Part shown: positions 19,693-29,037 of the stretch, one piece after another
Layout: each line of letters opens with the position of its first letter
Numbering within the stretch: position 1 is the stretch's first letter
DNA from: Rubripirellula amarantea
GTDB lineage: Bacteria; Planctomycetota; Planctomycetia; Pirellulales; Pirellulaceae
NCBI RefSeq assembly: GCF_007859865.1
Contig: NZ_SJPI01000002.1
Coordinates: forward strand, 950,721-1,014,720
Reading direction: 5' to 3'
Length of the DNA stretch: 64,000 nucleotides
Notes under the pieces: generated by a model
What the model saw: the letters and a program-made list of their open reading frames with translations, nothing else
Databases searched by the model: none
What the model was told of the DNA's origin: nothing
Made by a program: the position numbers and the translations under genes

Positions 19693-19756
19693 TCAAACCG
19701 CGTGCGCTTTTACCAGTCAGGTTGTGACGACGACGCCCAGATATGGTTGGGAAACG

Positions 19757-19797
19757 AAAAAGCCCCGCGAAGGATGATTCCGACGCGAGGCTTTCGA
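19757..19797 (-). terminator. Intrinsic terminator of the small secreted gene
   Basis: Read on the minus strand, AAAGCCTCGCG and CGCGGGGCTTT form an 11-bp stem with one mismatch, followed by TTTTT (A-run at 19757-19761). It begins about 20 bp past the stop codon of the gene at 19815-20009. This is the best classical rho-independent terminator in the window. Confidence 0.85.
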
Positions 19798-19814
19798 CGT
19801 TGGCTCAGCCGACA

Positions 19815-20009
19815 CTAGCGCAGCCAACTCACAAACGGACGAGCCTGAGCTTGCACGTGGTGAGTGGTTCCGTGTTGCCAAAAGCCGACATTGGGATGTT
19901 GACGGCGCAAGATCGGATTGTTGATGCGGTCGGCCGAGGCGACGCCGGAGGTGCTTAAGACCGCTACCAAGGTGGCGACTGCGATCAAGCTGCGTACGAA
20001 ACGTGTCAT
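19815..20009 (-). CDS. Small secreted peptide of unknown function
   Basis: 64 residues from ATG 20009, with an AAAGG ribosome site about 10 nt upstream. The signal peptide MTRFVRSLIAVATLVAVLSTSGVASA has an A-x-A cleavage site, leaving a mature peptide of about 38 residues rich in His, Arg, Gln and Pro (RRQHPNVGFWQHGTTHHVQAQARPFVSWLR). A dedicated intrinsic terminator follows, so it appears to be a monocistronic, well expressed gene. No homologous family is known to me. The mature peptide is basic with three histidines near its middle and end. Confidence 0.65.
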   Translation of the reverse strand: MTRFVRSLIAVATLVAVLSTSGVASADRINNPILRRQHPNVGFWQHGTTHHVQAQARPFVSWLR

Positions 20010-20419
20010 GATTGGAAACCTTTATTGAAACAATCGGTAAGACCATCAAGCCGCCAAACGCGTCAGTCAAAGAACCCGATTGTGCATCACTTGCTACCTC
20101 ACCGAATCCGCCTTTGGGTTCGGTCGTTGATGATCTTGTGCCGAATCTCTGACGCAATGAACGTGCCACACTGGATGCCCGGCACCGTTAACGACATTCT
20201 CGCCCGGTACATCTGCCAATTTTGGGCTTGTCATTGAAGACGTTCTCTCGTCGACGCGACCATTCTCTGGTCGCGCCGATCAATATTCTTCCGCAAACAA
20301 ACTGCATTGACGGTTCCAACGGCGTTTTCTGAGTCAGACGCGATACGGCACGATTCGTGCGATAGGGAAGTCGACTCGCTCCGAGCCCATCGATTCCTCC
20401 ATGCCTACGCCCATCCAGA
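20010..20419. other. Intergenic region with an 8-bp hairpin
   Basis: About 410 bp between the divergent small secreted gene and the SulP transporter gene. CGCGACCA (20255-20262) and TGGTCGCG (20268-20275) form a perfect hairpin with the loop TTCTC, about 145 bp before the SulP start. It may be a leader structure or an operator. No coding frame is convincing. Confidence 0.5.
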
Positions 20420-22114
20420 ATGACAAAAAGCCTAGATCAAGCGGCCACTTCAAACGATGCAGAGATTCCACGAGGAAATTTGTCTGGATTCAAGAGGTAC
20501 ATGAAGGATGACTTGGTCGCCGGAGGACTGGTGTTCCTGATTGCGTTACCGCTGTGTTTGGGAATCTCGATCGCATCTGGGTTCCCCGCAATCGCCGGCG
20601 TCTTCACCGCCATCGTCGGATCAGTCCTGACGACGTTCCTGAGCAACAGCGAACTGACCATCAAAGGCCCCGCGGCGGGGATGATCGTGATTGTCTTGGG
20701 CGCGGTCACTAGCTTTGGATATACAGGCGGCGTCGATGCTGCGGCCGACATGCAAGCCTATCAGATGGCATTAGCGGTGGGTGTGGTTGCTGGTCTCTGT
20801 CAAGTTGCATTTGGGCTTCTGCGAGCTGGTGTGTTGGGAGACTTCTTTCCTACCTCCGCTGTTCACGGGATGCTCGCGGCGATCGGCGTGATCATTATCG
20901 CCAAGCAATTGCCTGTCACCGTCGGTCAAACCGCATCCGGTGAACCGCTAGAGATCATCCGCGAACTGCCCCACACGTTGATGGCCGCCAATCCTGAAAT
21001 CGCTGCGATCGGAATCGTCAGCTTGGTGATTCTGTTTGGGATGTCGTTCTGGAAATCACGAACCAAGAATACGATCGTCAAAGCAGTCCCAGCACCGCTG
21101 CTCGTGCTGCTAGTCGCTGTGCCGATGGGCGTGTGGTTTGACCTTGCGCACGAACACACCTATTCCATGTTTGGGCATGAGTACTCACTTGGCGAAAAGT
21201 TTCTCGTCAACGTTCCTTTCAATCTAGTCGGTGCGATGGCGTTTCCGGACTTTCGTGTATTCACCAATGGCGAGACCCTGCCAGTAGCATTGAAGTGGAT
21301 CGTGATGTTTTCGTTGATCGGCTCACTTGAATCTTTGCTCAGTGCCAAAGCAGTGGACATGCTCGATCCCTACCGTCGCAAAACGAATTTGAATCGAGAT
21401 TTGGTCGCGGTCGGCATCGCCAATACCGCTGTCTCATGCATCGGCGGATTGCCAATGATTTCGGAGATCGTGCGTAGCAAGGCCAACATCGACAACCAAG
21501 CAAAAACCCGTTTCGCGGACATGTGGCACGGCGTTTTCCTTTTGGGCTTTGTTGCCCTGCTGCCCGCATTGATTCACCGAATTCCGTTGTCCGCTTTGGC
21601 AGCCATGCTGGTGTTTACCGGGTTTCGCCTGGCTTCACCCAGTGAGTTCATGAGCGTTTACCGAGTTGGCAAAGAGCAGCTCGTGATCTTCGTCACAACG
21701 ATTATCGCTGTGCTTTCCACCGATTTGTTGATCGGGATTGGAATCGGGATCGCCACCAAATTTGCCATTCACTACCTCAATGGCGTATCACCACGCTCGC
21801 TTCTGTTTCCTTACCTCGACATTGAAGAAAACGTCGACGGCGAGATCACAGTCCATGCTGCCGAATCAGCTGTGTTCAGCAACTGGATTGCATTCCGTCG
21901 ACAACTCGTCAGTGCAAGTTTGGTGCATGGCAAAGGCGCCACGATTGACTTCTCCAACGCTCACTTGGTGGACCATAGCGTGATGGAAAAACTACATGAA
22001 TTGGAAGACGAATTCCATCGAGCCGGCGTCGAACTGACGATCGTTGGACTCGACAACCACACACCGCTCTCTGATCATCCAATGGCTGCACGAAAACGCC
22101 AGCCCGTTCACTAA
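20420..22114 (+). CDS. SulP/SLC26-family anion transporter with STAS domain
   Basis: 564 residues. The membrane domain begins [25 protein letters not shown] and includes the substrate-site stretch [21 protein letters not shown] ([23 protein letters not shown]) and [19 protein letters not shown]. The cytoplasmic C-terminus has a STAS-like domain with [25 protein letters not shown]. Family members move sulfate or bicarbonate, usually with Na+ or H+. The next gene, 97 bp downstream on the same strand, encodes an NhaD Na+/H+ antiporter; SulP-antiporter pairing is known for Na+-driven bicarbonate transporters such as BicA. Bicarbonate uptake is therefore a reasonable inference. Confidence 0.92.
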   Translation: MTKSLDQAATSNDAEIPRGNLSGFKRYMKDDLVAGGLVFLIALPLCLGISIASGFPAIAGVFTAIVGSVLTTFLSNSELTIKGPAAGMIVIVLGAVTSFGYTGGVDAAADMQAYQMALAVGVVAGLCQVAFGLLRAGVLGDFFPTSAVHGMLAAIGVIIIAKQLPVTVGQTASGEPLEIIRELPHTLMAANPEIAAIGIVSLVILFGMSFWKSRTKNTIVKAVPAPLLVLLVAVPMGVWFDLAHEHTYSMFGHEYSLGEKFLVNVPFNLVGAMAFPDFRVFTNGETLPVALKWIVMFSLIGSLESLLSAKAVDMLDPYRRKTNLNRDLVAVGIANTAVSCIGGLPMISEIVRSKANIDNQAKTRFADMWHGVFLLGFVALLPALIHRIPLSALAAMLVFTGFRLASPSEFMSVYRVGKEQLVIFVTTIIAVLSTDLLIGIGIGIATKFAIHYLNGVSPRSLLFPYLDIEENVDGEITVHAAESAVFSNWIAFRRQLVSASLVHGKGATIDFSNAHLVDHSVMEKLHELEDEFHRAGVELTIVGLDNHTPLSDHPMAARKRQPVH

Positions 22115-22211
22115 ATCTTTCCCACACCGCTTCCAGCTCGACGCGTCGGAAGGGATCATCTCCTTGGTCCATGCCAACATGCCGGGCTGAATTTACATCG
22201 TTCATTCCTTC

Positions 22212-23558
22212 ATGCTCAACCTGATCCTCGTCGTTTTTGTCCTCGGCTACCTAGCCATCGCGTTCGAACACAAACTGCACATCAATAAGGCTGCCAGCGC
22301 TCTGTTCATCGGAGTCGTTTGCTGGTCACTTTATGTGGTCAATCTTTCGGATCTATTGCCACCTGACTCGATTCCATATTGGTTTCAACAAGAGTCAATT
22401 GCGGAAAATGCGACCGATGTCGCGTTGCACTACGCGATTGACGCTCAGCACTTACACCAAACCGGTGAGATCGCAAGTATCCTGTTCTTCTTGATGGGCG
22501 CCATGACCATCGTCGAACTTGTCGATGCGCACGAAGGGTTCGCACTGGTCACTGACCGAATCCGCACTCGAAACAAGCGAACGCTTTTGTGGACAGTGGG
22601 ACTGCTAACGTTCTTCCTTTCGGCCATCCTGGATAACCTAACGACAACGATCGTCATGGTGTCTTTGCTACGCAAGTTGGTTGGCGATCGCGACGACCGG
22701 TTGCGATTCGTTGGTCTTGTGGTGATTGCAGCGAACGCAGGCGGGGCCTGGACCGTGATCGGCGACGTGACGACGACCATGCTCTGGATCAAGCACAAAC
22801 TTGGGACCATGGAAGTAATGGGCGAGCTGTTTCTAGGAAGCTTGGTTTGCTTGATTGTGCCGATGATTGGATTCTCGCGATCGATGTCTGGCCAGTTCGT
22901 TCCACCAACCGTTTCCGAACATCATCTCGCGAAGGACATACGGCCATGGCACCAATGGCTCTTTTTGACGTTGGGAATCCTGGGCTTGCTCAGTGTTCCT
23001 CTCTTCAAGACATACACCCATCTGCCGCCGTACATGGGCATGATGCTAAGTCTTTCGATTCTATGGGTGGTGTCCGAAGTTGTTGGCCATACGCTAGACG
23101 AACAAACGCGGTCGACCACGGGAGTGCTAGCGGCGCTGCGAAGAGTGGATATGTCCAGCATCCTTTTCTTTCTGGGGATCCTGTTGGCGGTCGGTGCTCT
23201 GGGCGCAACCGGCGTCCTGCAATCGGCGGCCATGTGGCTAGATAAGGTTCTTCCGAATCGAGACATCGTTGCCGTCGCCATTGGCTTGATTTCTTCGGTT
23301 GTCGATAACGTGCCACTGGTCGCCGCTGGCATTGAGATGTATGACCTGCCAATCAATGATCCGTTCTGGATGTTGTTGGCCTACAGTGCAGGGACCGGCG
23401 GAAGTTGTCTGATCATCGGCTCGGCCGCAGGAGTGGCCGCCATGGGCCTAGAAAATGTTGACTTCTTGTGGTACGCCAAACGAATCGCCCCTTGGGCCAT
23501 GGCGGGATATATCGCCGGGGCCGTTGCTGTCATGGCTCAACAAGCAGTCACGTTATGA
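22212..23558 (+). CDS. nhaD: NhaD-family sodium/proton antiporter
   Basis: 448 residues with about 11-12 hydrophobic segments. NhaD-like signatures include LHQTGEIASILFFLMGAMTIVELVDAHEGF, LLTFFLSAILDNLTTTIVM, VVIAANAGGAWTVIGDVTTTMLW and a repeat copy SSVVDNVPLVAAGIEMY. The paired SAILDNLTT and SSVVDNVPL half-motifs reflect the ion-transporter inverted repeat. It exchanges Na+ or Li+ for H+ at the inner membrane and could maintain the Na+ gradient used by the upstream SulP protein. ATG 22212 has no strong ribosome site. Confidence 0.93.
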   Translation: MLNLILVVFVLGYLAIAFEHKLHINKAASALFIGVVCWSLYVVNLSDLLPPDSIPYWFQQESIAENATDVALHYAIDAQHLHQTGEIASILFFLMGAMTIVELVDAHEGFALVTDRIRTRNKRTLLWTVGLLTFFLSAILDNLTTTIVMVSLLRKLVGDRDDRLRFVGLVVIAANAGGAWTVIGDVTTTMLWIKHKLGTMEVMGELFLGSLVCLIVPMIGFSRSMSGQFVPPTVSEHHLAKDIRPWHQWLFLTLGILGLLSVPLFKTYTHLPPYMGMMLSLSILWVVSEVVGHTLDEQTRSTTGVLAALRRVDMSSILFFLGILLAVGALGATGVLQSAAMWLDKVLPNRDIVAVAIGLISSVVDNVPLVAAGIEMYDLPINDPFWMLLAYSAGTGGSCLIIGSAAGVAAMGLENVDFLWYAKRIAPWAMAGYIAGAVAVMAQQAVTL

Positions 23559-24059
23559 CCCGAGCAAATCCACACGACGATTTGCACACGTGAATTTGGC
23601 GTGGGCGATGATGCGTTGGGTGAGACGAATGAATGGTTGCATGCTGAACTTGTTGCTGCACCGATAGAACGAATCGCTCGTCAACAGTTCACGTGGTGCC
23701 GTCGCGGGAACGGTAGGTGCCTAGCGGAAGCGCCGATTTGCGAAATGCCTTTGCCAGGTGAGCATCGAGGCAAGGTTTATGAAACGATAAAACGTCCATT
23801 TAACAGTTGCACGACATGCACCAAAGACACCATAAATCCCTACGGTACCTCGAATCGCCTCAACGGTACGTTAGCTGACCACTGCAGCCAAAGCTAATCG
23901 CTTGACGTGGCCCTCTCGCCCGCGTGAGAATAAGTCTGGCTCGCTCCCAGCCGAAGGTGCCATCAGGATTGAGAACCTGTATCGCACATCTTCTCACCTG
24001 TATGCCCAGCCCTACCAGAACGGTGCGAAGCACAGTTATCCGACTTTGTAAGTGAACTC
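23559..24059. other. Intergenic region, no supported gene
   Basis: About 500 bp. A GTG-initiated frame of 98 codons (23601-23897) exists, but its composition, with basic and cysteine-rich runs and no domain pattern, does not look like a real protein. No hairpins or repeats stand out. Confidence 0.4.
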
Positions 24060-24506
24060 TTGTTTGTCACGAAGAAAATTGAACTGACCGCTGACGGCTT
24101 TCGTGTGCGATACTTCGCACCTAGCGACCCGCCCGATGTAGACCGTTACGGCGAATATGCTTGGAGCGAAATTTGTGCGATTACCGCGTTTCGGCGTTTG
24201 TATGAACCCTCAGGCAAAATCATGAATTGCCTTGAGGTCTACGAAGGAGACTCAGCTCACGAGGACTTTGTTGACGCTCCGTACTTCGATGGCTGGGACC
24301 GCCTTGCACAGGCGATCAACACGAACGTACCCGTCGCAATGACGTCGTGGATCGAACGGTTGGCGGAGATAGAGCCACACCCATTGTTCAAGCAGCATAC
24401 TGAAGTTTTTCCAATGCTCTTGCTGTACCAACGTGACCAGACGTTACCTCCAGCGCTTGATGCGGATTGTGAGTTTTGCGATTCGCGAATAGAACTGCTC
24501 AAATAG
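24060..24506 (+). CDS. Hypothetical protein, immunity-protein-like size
   Basis: 148 residues from TTG 24060; no ATG or GTG is available in the frame back to the stop at 23970. The sequence is acidic and well-formed, with alternating strands (KKIELTADGFRVRYFAP) and a conserved-looking SEICAITAFRRLYEPSGKIMNCLEVYEGD, ending in DADCEFCDSRIELLK with a CxxC pair (EFCDS preceded by DADC). The pattern recalls small single-domain orphan proteins of the SUKH/immunity kind, but I cannot assign a family. A GNAT gene follows 107 bp downstream. Confidence 0.5.
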   Translation: MFVTKKIELTADGFRVRYFAPSDPPDVDRYGEYAWSEICAITAFRRLYEPSGKIMNCLEVYEGDSAHEDFVDAPYFDGWDRLAQAINTNVPVAMTSWIERLAEIEPHPLFKQHTEVFPMLLLYQRDQTLPPALDADCEFCDSRIELLK

Positions 24507-24613
24507 ACCTGCGGATCACTATCGCGTGCCTACGGAGCGGCGGTGGAGACTAATTGCAAATGGTTGCCTTGCTTCCGCCGCCTGGTGACGCTTACCTGTA
24601 GCCAATACTTGTG

Positions 24614-25084
24614 ATGACAACGTTACGCTTTCGTCCAGCGCGGCCCGATGAGGCTAACGAATTGACTAGGATTGCTACGGCATCGAAACGCACATGGGGC
24701 TACGACGAAGAGCAGATGTCACTCTGGATTCCGGGGTTCACTTTCACTCCTGACAATATCGCCACTCGCACAGTGTCCGTGGCACAGATTTCTGGCGACA
24801 CTGTTGCCGTTTCCTCGCTCTGCATTGCGGACACTCAATGTCAACTGGATGAATTCTGGGTTCATCCCTCTTCCATTGGCACGGGGATTGGTCGGCAACT
24901 GCTAGAATACACCCTCGCGCTAGCGTCTCGAGCGGGGTTCGATTTTGTTACGGTTGTGTCTGACCCAAACGCGGAGGGGTTCTACCTTCGTTTTGGCGGC
25001 ACTCGCATTGGTCTTCGCGAATCATTACCAAAAGGGCGGAACTTGCCGGTATTGAAGGTACCGACACAACCAAACCTCGCATGA
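24614..25084 (+). CDS. GNAT-family N-acetyltransferase
   Basis: 156 residues from ATG 24614 (a GTG one codon upstream is possible). GNAT features: N-terminal LRFRPARPDEANELTRIATASKR, central strand SLCIADTQCQLDEFWVHPSSIGTGIGRQLLEYTL carrying the acetyl-CoA pyrophosphate loop (here IGTGIGRQL), and VTVVSDPNAEGFYLRFGGTRIG, the usual FY.k.GF-like region near the C-terminus. It transfers an acetyl group from acetyl-CoA to an unknown amine. Stands alone. Confidence 0.85.
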   Translation: MTTLRFRPARPDEANELTRIATASKRTWGYDEEQMSLWIPGFTFTPDNIATRTVSVAQISGDTVAVSSLCIADTQCQLDEFWVHPSSIGTGIGRQLLEYTLALASRAGFDFVTVVSDPNAEGFYLRFGGTRIGLRESLPKGRNLPVLKVPTQPNLA

Positions 25085-25224
25085 CCATGGGTGTTACGCA
25101 GCGTTGGTGGCAGGTAGTTTCGTCTGCTTGAAAGTCAATCGCTGCCGCCCGCAAAAACCCGACCGTCGGCGACTGATCTGGTCTAGCGTTTCAGGTGGTG
25201 GGTAGCGACTTGAGGCTAAACTGA

Positions 25225-25644
25225 ATGCCAATCTCGAAGCATGTTCTAACTCGACGCGACTGGGACAAGCGATTCCTCACTTGGTCGGTCTTCCTAGCCG
25301 CAATCGCGTTGGTAGGCTCGATCGCGTACGGTGATCACTCGCTGTGGTTCGCATTTGTGTTCGTCGTGCCGCTGTACCTGCTGATGCGATACTCAACATC
25401 GATCACTGGATATCATTCGCCTCGCTTAAGTCGTTGGTCGATTCTAATCCTACCGACACTGTATATTGTCCTACCGATGGCTGTTGCGTTGAGTCGGTAC
25501 CTGTTTAATAGTTTGTTACCATGGTGGCCCTGGGCGCTTGGACAAGATTTAGGACGTTCGTTGAATCGCCTGCATCCGATGAATCGCCCGCATCCGATGA
25601 ATACCTTCACGCGATGGACGTGTGGATCGCGGATTGCCGCATGA
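25225..25644 (+). CDS. Small membrane protein, hypothetical
   Basis: 139 residues from ATG 25225. Three hydrophobic segments are visible (FLTWSVFLAAIALVGSIAY, LWFAFVFVVPLYLLMRY, WSILILPTLYIVLPMAVAL), and the N-terminus is basic. The C-terminal tail is altered by an 18-nt tandem duplication that produces NRLHPMNRPHPMN. No family is recognised. The last 40 residues could be the product of a shifted frame, since the neighbouring frame 25521-25742 also reads through the repeat. Confidence 0.5.
   Translation: MPISKHVLTRRDWDKRFLTWSVFLAAIALVGSIAYGDHSLWFAFVFVVPLYLLMRYSTSITGYHSPRLSRWSILILPTLYIVLPMAVALSRYLFNSLLPWWPWALGQDLGRSLNRLHPMNRPHPMNTFTRWTCGSRIAA
25563..25598 (+). repeat. Two-copy 18-nt tandem duplication
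   Basis: gaatcgcctgcatccgat (25563-25580) is followed directly by gaatcgcccgcatccgat (25581-25598), one mismatch. It sits at the 3' end of the small membrane protein gene. Confidence 0.9.
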
Positions 25645-25758
25645 CAAACCCAAGCAATGTTGATGGATGCCGCAAGATTGACGAGGAGTCTCGCTCATTA
25701 CTCATCGTTCGCTCGCACTCGACGCATTCCGCTGCTGTCTGACAGATTAAAGCAACCT

Positions 25759-26232
25759 ATGACAGACGATGAAACATTCCTAGCCGAGTTCGAAGGATGT
25801 CGTTGGCCTCTCAGTAGATGGCACCATCGAGACCATATAAAACTTGCCTATCTTTATCTCTGTCGATATTCGTTTGGAGAGGCACTTTCAAGAATTCGTG
25901 ACGGTATCAAGGCGCATAACGCTGCCCATCAGTTGCCGGACTCGTCGACAAGTGGATTTCACGAAACGATGACCCACGCGTGGTTGTGCCTAGTCCAATT
26001 TGCAATTGCAGAGTACGGACCATCAGCGAACGCGGATGACTTTTACGAGAATCATCCAGAGCTATCGCAACAGAAGACACTCCGTTTTTTCTATTCGAAA
26101 GAGCGGTTTATGTCTCCAGAGGCGAAAACGAGATTCTGCGAGCCGGATCTAACGCCGTTTCCAATAGGTCGGGGATGTAAAGGCAAAGATAGCCAAACGG
26201 AAACCCCGGCCGGAGGATCGGGTGAAACGTGA
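25759..26232 (+). CDS. Hypothetical cytoplasmic protein with WHHRDHIKLA motif
   Basis: 157 residues from ATG 25759 (the frame extends to 25657, but MTDDETFLAEFEGCRWPLSRWHHRDHIKLAYLYL looks like the natural N-terminus). The histidine-rich W-H-H-R-D-H-I-K-L-A motif, F-H-E-T-M-T-H-A-W and a KTLRFFYSKERFMSPEAKTRF stretch look conserved, and several His residues could bind a metal. The last 20 residues (KGKDSQTETPAGGSGET) are low-complexity. I do not recognise a named family. Confidence 0.6.
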   Translation: MTDDETFLAEFEGCRWPLSRWHHRDHIKLAYLYLCRYSFGEALSRIRDGIKAHNAAHQLPDSSTSGFHETMTHAWLCLVQFAIAEYGPSANADDFYENHPELSQQKTLRFFYSKERFMSPEAKTRFCEPDLTPFPIGRGCKGKDSQTETPAGGSGET

Positions 26233-26690
26233 GGGTTCGCGGATCGAGATGCCGCCGAAGCTTACCTCGATTACACTTTTTGATTGCTCCGCTTCAATCT
26301 CTATAGGGTGATTGCATGTCGTTCGCAGTGTTTTGTATTGCGTCAGTCTGAGTCATCTGAGCCGCCCATCACTTAGGCTTCGCCGTGCGAATCGTCCGTT
26401 GAGACAAAAGCCTGGAATCCCGATCTCTTTCGTGTGGTGACCAGCAAGTCGTTTTAGAATTTGTCTTCGCAGCAGATCTGTGAATCGAATTCAACGCGGT
26501 ATGACGGTTCCTCTATCAGCCACCCTATTGTTCACCTTTACCTATTCGTGTTGCTGAGAACGTACTCCCATCGGTGGGCATTGATGCGTCGGTTTCAGCG
26601 AAAGAAGTGCTGCTCGCTCGTGTTGCTTCACCGGAAAGATGTTTCGCTTGGTAAGAGTTCAACACGGTGCTGGTGTGAGAAGCTTGCTAA
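26233..26690. other. Intergenic region, nothing recognised
   Basis: About 460 bp between two convergent hypothetical genes. No credible frame, repeat or strong hairpin was found. Confidence 0.4.
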
Positions 26691-27530
26691 CTACTTAGCG
26701 CCCGCATTGTGGAGCTGTTCCTGGAACGAACTCCAAAAGCCTCGGTCTCGCTCGTATCGCACGGGATCGAGCTGACTTTTGAAGTAGTCGAGATGTCCAA
26801 TCCAATCCTGAGTGACTTTCACGTAGGAATAGTCGTCAGCGGCCATTGGATTGGAAAAATCGGGATCACCCGGTGACCTGGTATGCGAATAGGAACCATC
26901 CGGTGCAAGGACGATGTTGGAAAGAATCGCCGGGAGCATCATTTCCAGTTCGTAGGTCATGCGTTCTTGAAAGGTCAGGTCAGCGGTCGCGGCATCCCAA
27001 GCCACCACCACTTCGGGCGGCGTCGTGCTGTTAGGAAAACGGATGGAGTAGGCGGCACCCGACTGGGTCAGTCCATCTCGATTGACATCGACCTGGGCCG
27101 CAGGGGGTAGCAAAAGATTCAACGCCCCTTCTTCGCTCAACGAATTGACCTCGATCGAATTCGCTAGCCAGTGAGCACTTTGGATACTATCGAGTTCTTC
27201 GCTTGATAGACCGCTGAGAAACGCTTTAGGATCAACGTAGGCGCCTTCGTTGTAAGCCTTGTTGAGAACGTTGCCGAACGTCTGACCGAGATCTTGAGGC
27301 GCTTCGGGACTTGCGTATCGACCTAGGCGTTCCACCTGATACCATTGGTGCCAAGACTGTTCAACGAGATCGGCAAGAGGCACCGCAGTATCGGAACTCT
27401 CGGCTGAAGCGTAGCCTGCGCGTCCTGATTCCATTAGCACTTCACTGAACACGCTCTGGATGTTTCTATCCTGAACACGTCGCTTCTGCTCAAGTGTCAT
27501 CACGGCGGGTTGTTGCTCGTTGATTTTCAA
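26691..27530 (-). CDS. Hypothetical protein with a DxNxDG calcium-loop-like motif
   Basis: 279 residues. The TTG start at 27530 is supported by a good ribosome site (AGGGAG about 9 nt upstream on the minus strand); the first in-frame ATG is at 27500. It has no signal peptide. The sequence is mainly helical and acidic, with DVNRDGL at about residue 148 resembling an EF-hand or dockerin loop. The central strands (AAYSIRFPNSTTPPEVVVAWDAAT) and C-terminus are not recognised. Confidence 0.6.
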   Translation of the reverse strand: MKINEQQPAVMTLEQKRRVQDRNIQSVFSEVLMESGRAGYASAESSDTAVPLADLVEQSWHQWYQVERLGRYASPEAPQDLGQTFGNVLNKAYNEGAYVDPKAFLSGLSSEELDSIQSAHWLANSIEVNSLSEEGALNLLLPPAAQVDVNRDGLTQSGAAYSIRFPNSTTPPEVVVAWDAATADLTFQERMTYELEMMLPAILSNIVLAPDGSYSHTRSPGDPDFSNPMAADDYSYVKVTQDWIGHLDYFKSQLDPVRYERDRGFWSSFQEQLHNAGAK

Positions 27531-27647
27531 CTTGATAGCTCCCTGGGAAAAACTGAGGCCAAGTTAAATATCGGAACCGTCGGCTAGATCACTGAAGGCA
27601 ACTTAGTTTGATTTTTCCGGTTACCGCATTGCGCTTTTGCGAAACGA

Positions 27648-28145
27648 TCAATTCATGCGCTTTTCCATAACGAAGTTAGTTAGGTAGACACCTTTACAGT
27701 CGACCGACTGCTTCTTTGTGACTTGATAGCCTCGTGATTGAAAGAATGGTCGAGCGGTAAGGCTGGCGTGCGTATAGATGCGCCGCAAACCGACTTCCAT
27801 AGCCTTGGTTTCGATCGCCAGTGTTAGCATCGTCGCGATTCCTCGACGCTGGTGATCAGCCGAAACGAATAGGCGATCCAAATAGCCGTCCAGGCCCATG
27901 TCGGCAAAACCGCCAAGTTTCCCTTCTCGCTCAACAACGAACGCGAACTTGCCCTCGAACCGTTGTAGCCAAAGTTCGAATGAGGAACTCGCATTCAACC
28001 ACGCGGCGATCTGTTCAGGCTCATAGTCGCGCGTGTTGATGCGTCGAATCGTATCCTGAAACAATTGCCAACACGCTTCACCGTCCTCTGGGACGAAGTG
28101 ACGTAGGTGATAGTCCGTATCCATCTTCGCTTCGCGCAAACTCAT
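27648..28145 (-). CDS. GNAT-family N-acetyltransferase (YafP-like)
   Basis: 165 residues from ATG 28145. The N-terminus (YHLRHFVPEDGEACWQLFQDTIRRINTRDYEPEQIAAWL) matches the YafP-like group of acetyltransferases. LDRLFVSADHQRRGIATMLTLAIE contains the R-R-G-I-A acetyl-CoA loop, followed by YTHASLTARPFFQSRGYQV with the usual FF.s.GY ending. The substrate is unknown; YafP relatives are linked to genotoxic stress in E. coli, which cannot be shown here. Confidence 0.88.
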   Translation of the reverse strand: MSLREAKMDTDYHLRHFVPEDGEACWQLFQDTIRRINTRDYEPEQIAAWLNASSSFELWLQRFEGKFAFVVEREGKLGGFADMGLDGYLDRLFVSADHQRRGIATMLTLAIETKAMEVGLRRIYTHASLTARPFFQSRGYQVTKKQSVDCKGVYLTNFVMEKRMN

Positions 28146-28245
28146 TCCCCGGTATTCTCTACTACAATAGCACGCGTGACTCGACGGATGCTAAATCAGC
28201 ATCATTGAACTGCCACCCATCCCAAACGTTTGGTGCGAAACCCGC

Positions 28246-29037
28246 ATGAGTGAGTATCCCTACAACTTTGAAGTGAAGATCGACAGCACGCTGGTTTATC
28301 TGCCTAAACACATCGTATCAAAGATAGATTTCAGCAAGTCGAAGCGGTTGCGTATCGACGGGGAGATCAACGGCATTCGAATCGAATGCGGCTTGATGCC
28401 CGACAAGGGAAAATGGGGCTTCTTAGTTTCAAAGAAGTTGCAAAAGCTTTGCGGTATTTCGCCAGGCGACACGGCGAGCATCAGTTTCGATATCGCGGAT
28501 TCCGAATCGGTCGTTGTTCCGGTTGAACTGCAACATTCACTTGACGCCAACAATTCGGCAATGAGCGTCTGGCAACAATGGACCGCGGGAAAGCGACGCG
28601 CTTACTGTCTTCGTATCGATTCAGCAAAACGCCCGGAAACACGAGAGAAGCGAGTGGACGAAGTGATCGCGATCCTGTTGGCCGAAAGAGGAATGCAGAC
28701 TGGCGTGACCACATGGCAAGATTTCCAGAAACTTGACATGCGTGCGGGAACAATCACGGCGGCCAAACCATTCAAAGATGCTCACAAGCCAGCCTATCAA
28801 GTGAGTGTGGACTTTGGCGGGAAGATCGGACTTAAGCGCACGAGCGCCCAGATCACAGACCATTATAGCGTGGACGAACTCATCGGCCGCCAAATCATCG
28901 GCGTTCTTAGTTTTGCACCGAAGCAGATTGGAAAGTTCATGTCAGAGTTTCTCATCGTCGGATTCTATCGTGAAGACGGCACCGTCGTTCTAGCTGTGCC
29001 CGACGACCGCGTTCCCAACGGTGCGAAACTCGCGTAG
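28246..29037 (+). CDS. DUF1905-OmdA (YdeI-like)-CsaA fusion protein
   Basis: 263 residues from ATG 28246. Three parts are visible. Residues 1-95 resemble DUF1905 (FEVKIDSTLVYLPKHIV, GKWGFLVSKKLQKLCGISPGD). Residues about 105-148 resemble the OmdA/YdeI C-terminal helical domain (WQQWTAGKRRAYCLRIDSAK, EKRVDEVIAILLAERG). From about residue 157 to the end is a complete CsaA tRNA-binding-like OB domain (FQKLDMRAGTITAAKPF, KRTSAQITDHYSVDELIGRQ, PKQIGKFMSEFLIVGFY, VPNGAKL). CsaA proteins are normally stand-alone at about 110 residues. Fusion to a YdeI-type module is unusual to my knowledge. Confidence 0.85.
   Translation: MSEYPYNFEVKIDSTLVYLPKHIVSKIDFSKSKRLRIDGEINGIRIECGLMPDKGKWGFLVSKKLQKLCGISPGDTASISFDIADSESVVVPVELQHSLDANNSAMSVWQQWTAGKRRAYCLRIDSAKRPETREKRVDEVIAILLAERGMQTGVTTWQDFQKLDMRAGTITAAKPFKDAHKPAYQVSVDFGGKIGLKRTSAQITDHYSVDELIGRQIIGVLSFAPKQIGKFMSEFLIVGFYREDGTVVLAVPDDRVPNGAKLA

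Noticed and set aside
19717-20169. 150-codon minus-strand frame
   Set aside because: It runs antisense across the terminator and in another frame of the small secreted gene, which has better start and signal peptide evidence.
23601-23897. 98-codon GTG frame after nhaD
   Set aside because: Composition is not protein-like and no ribosome site or family pattern is seen.
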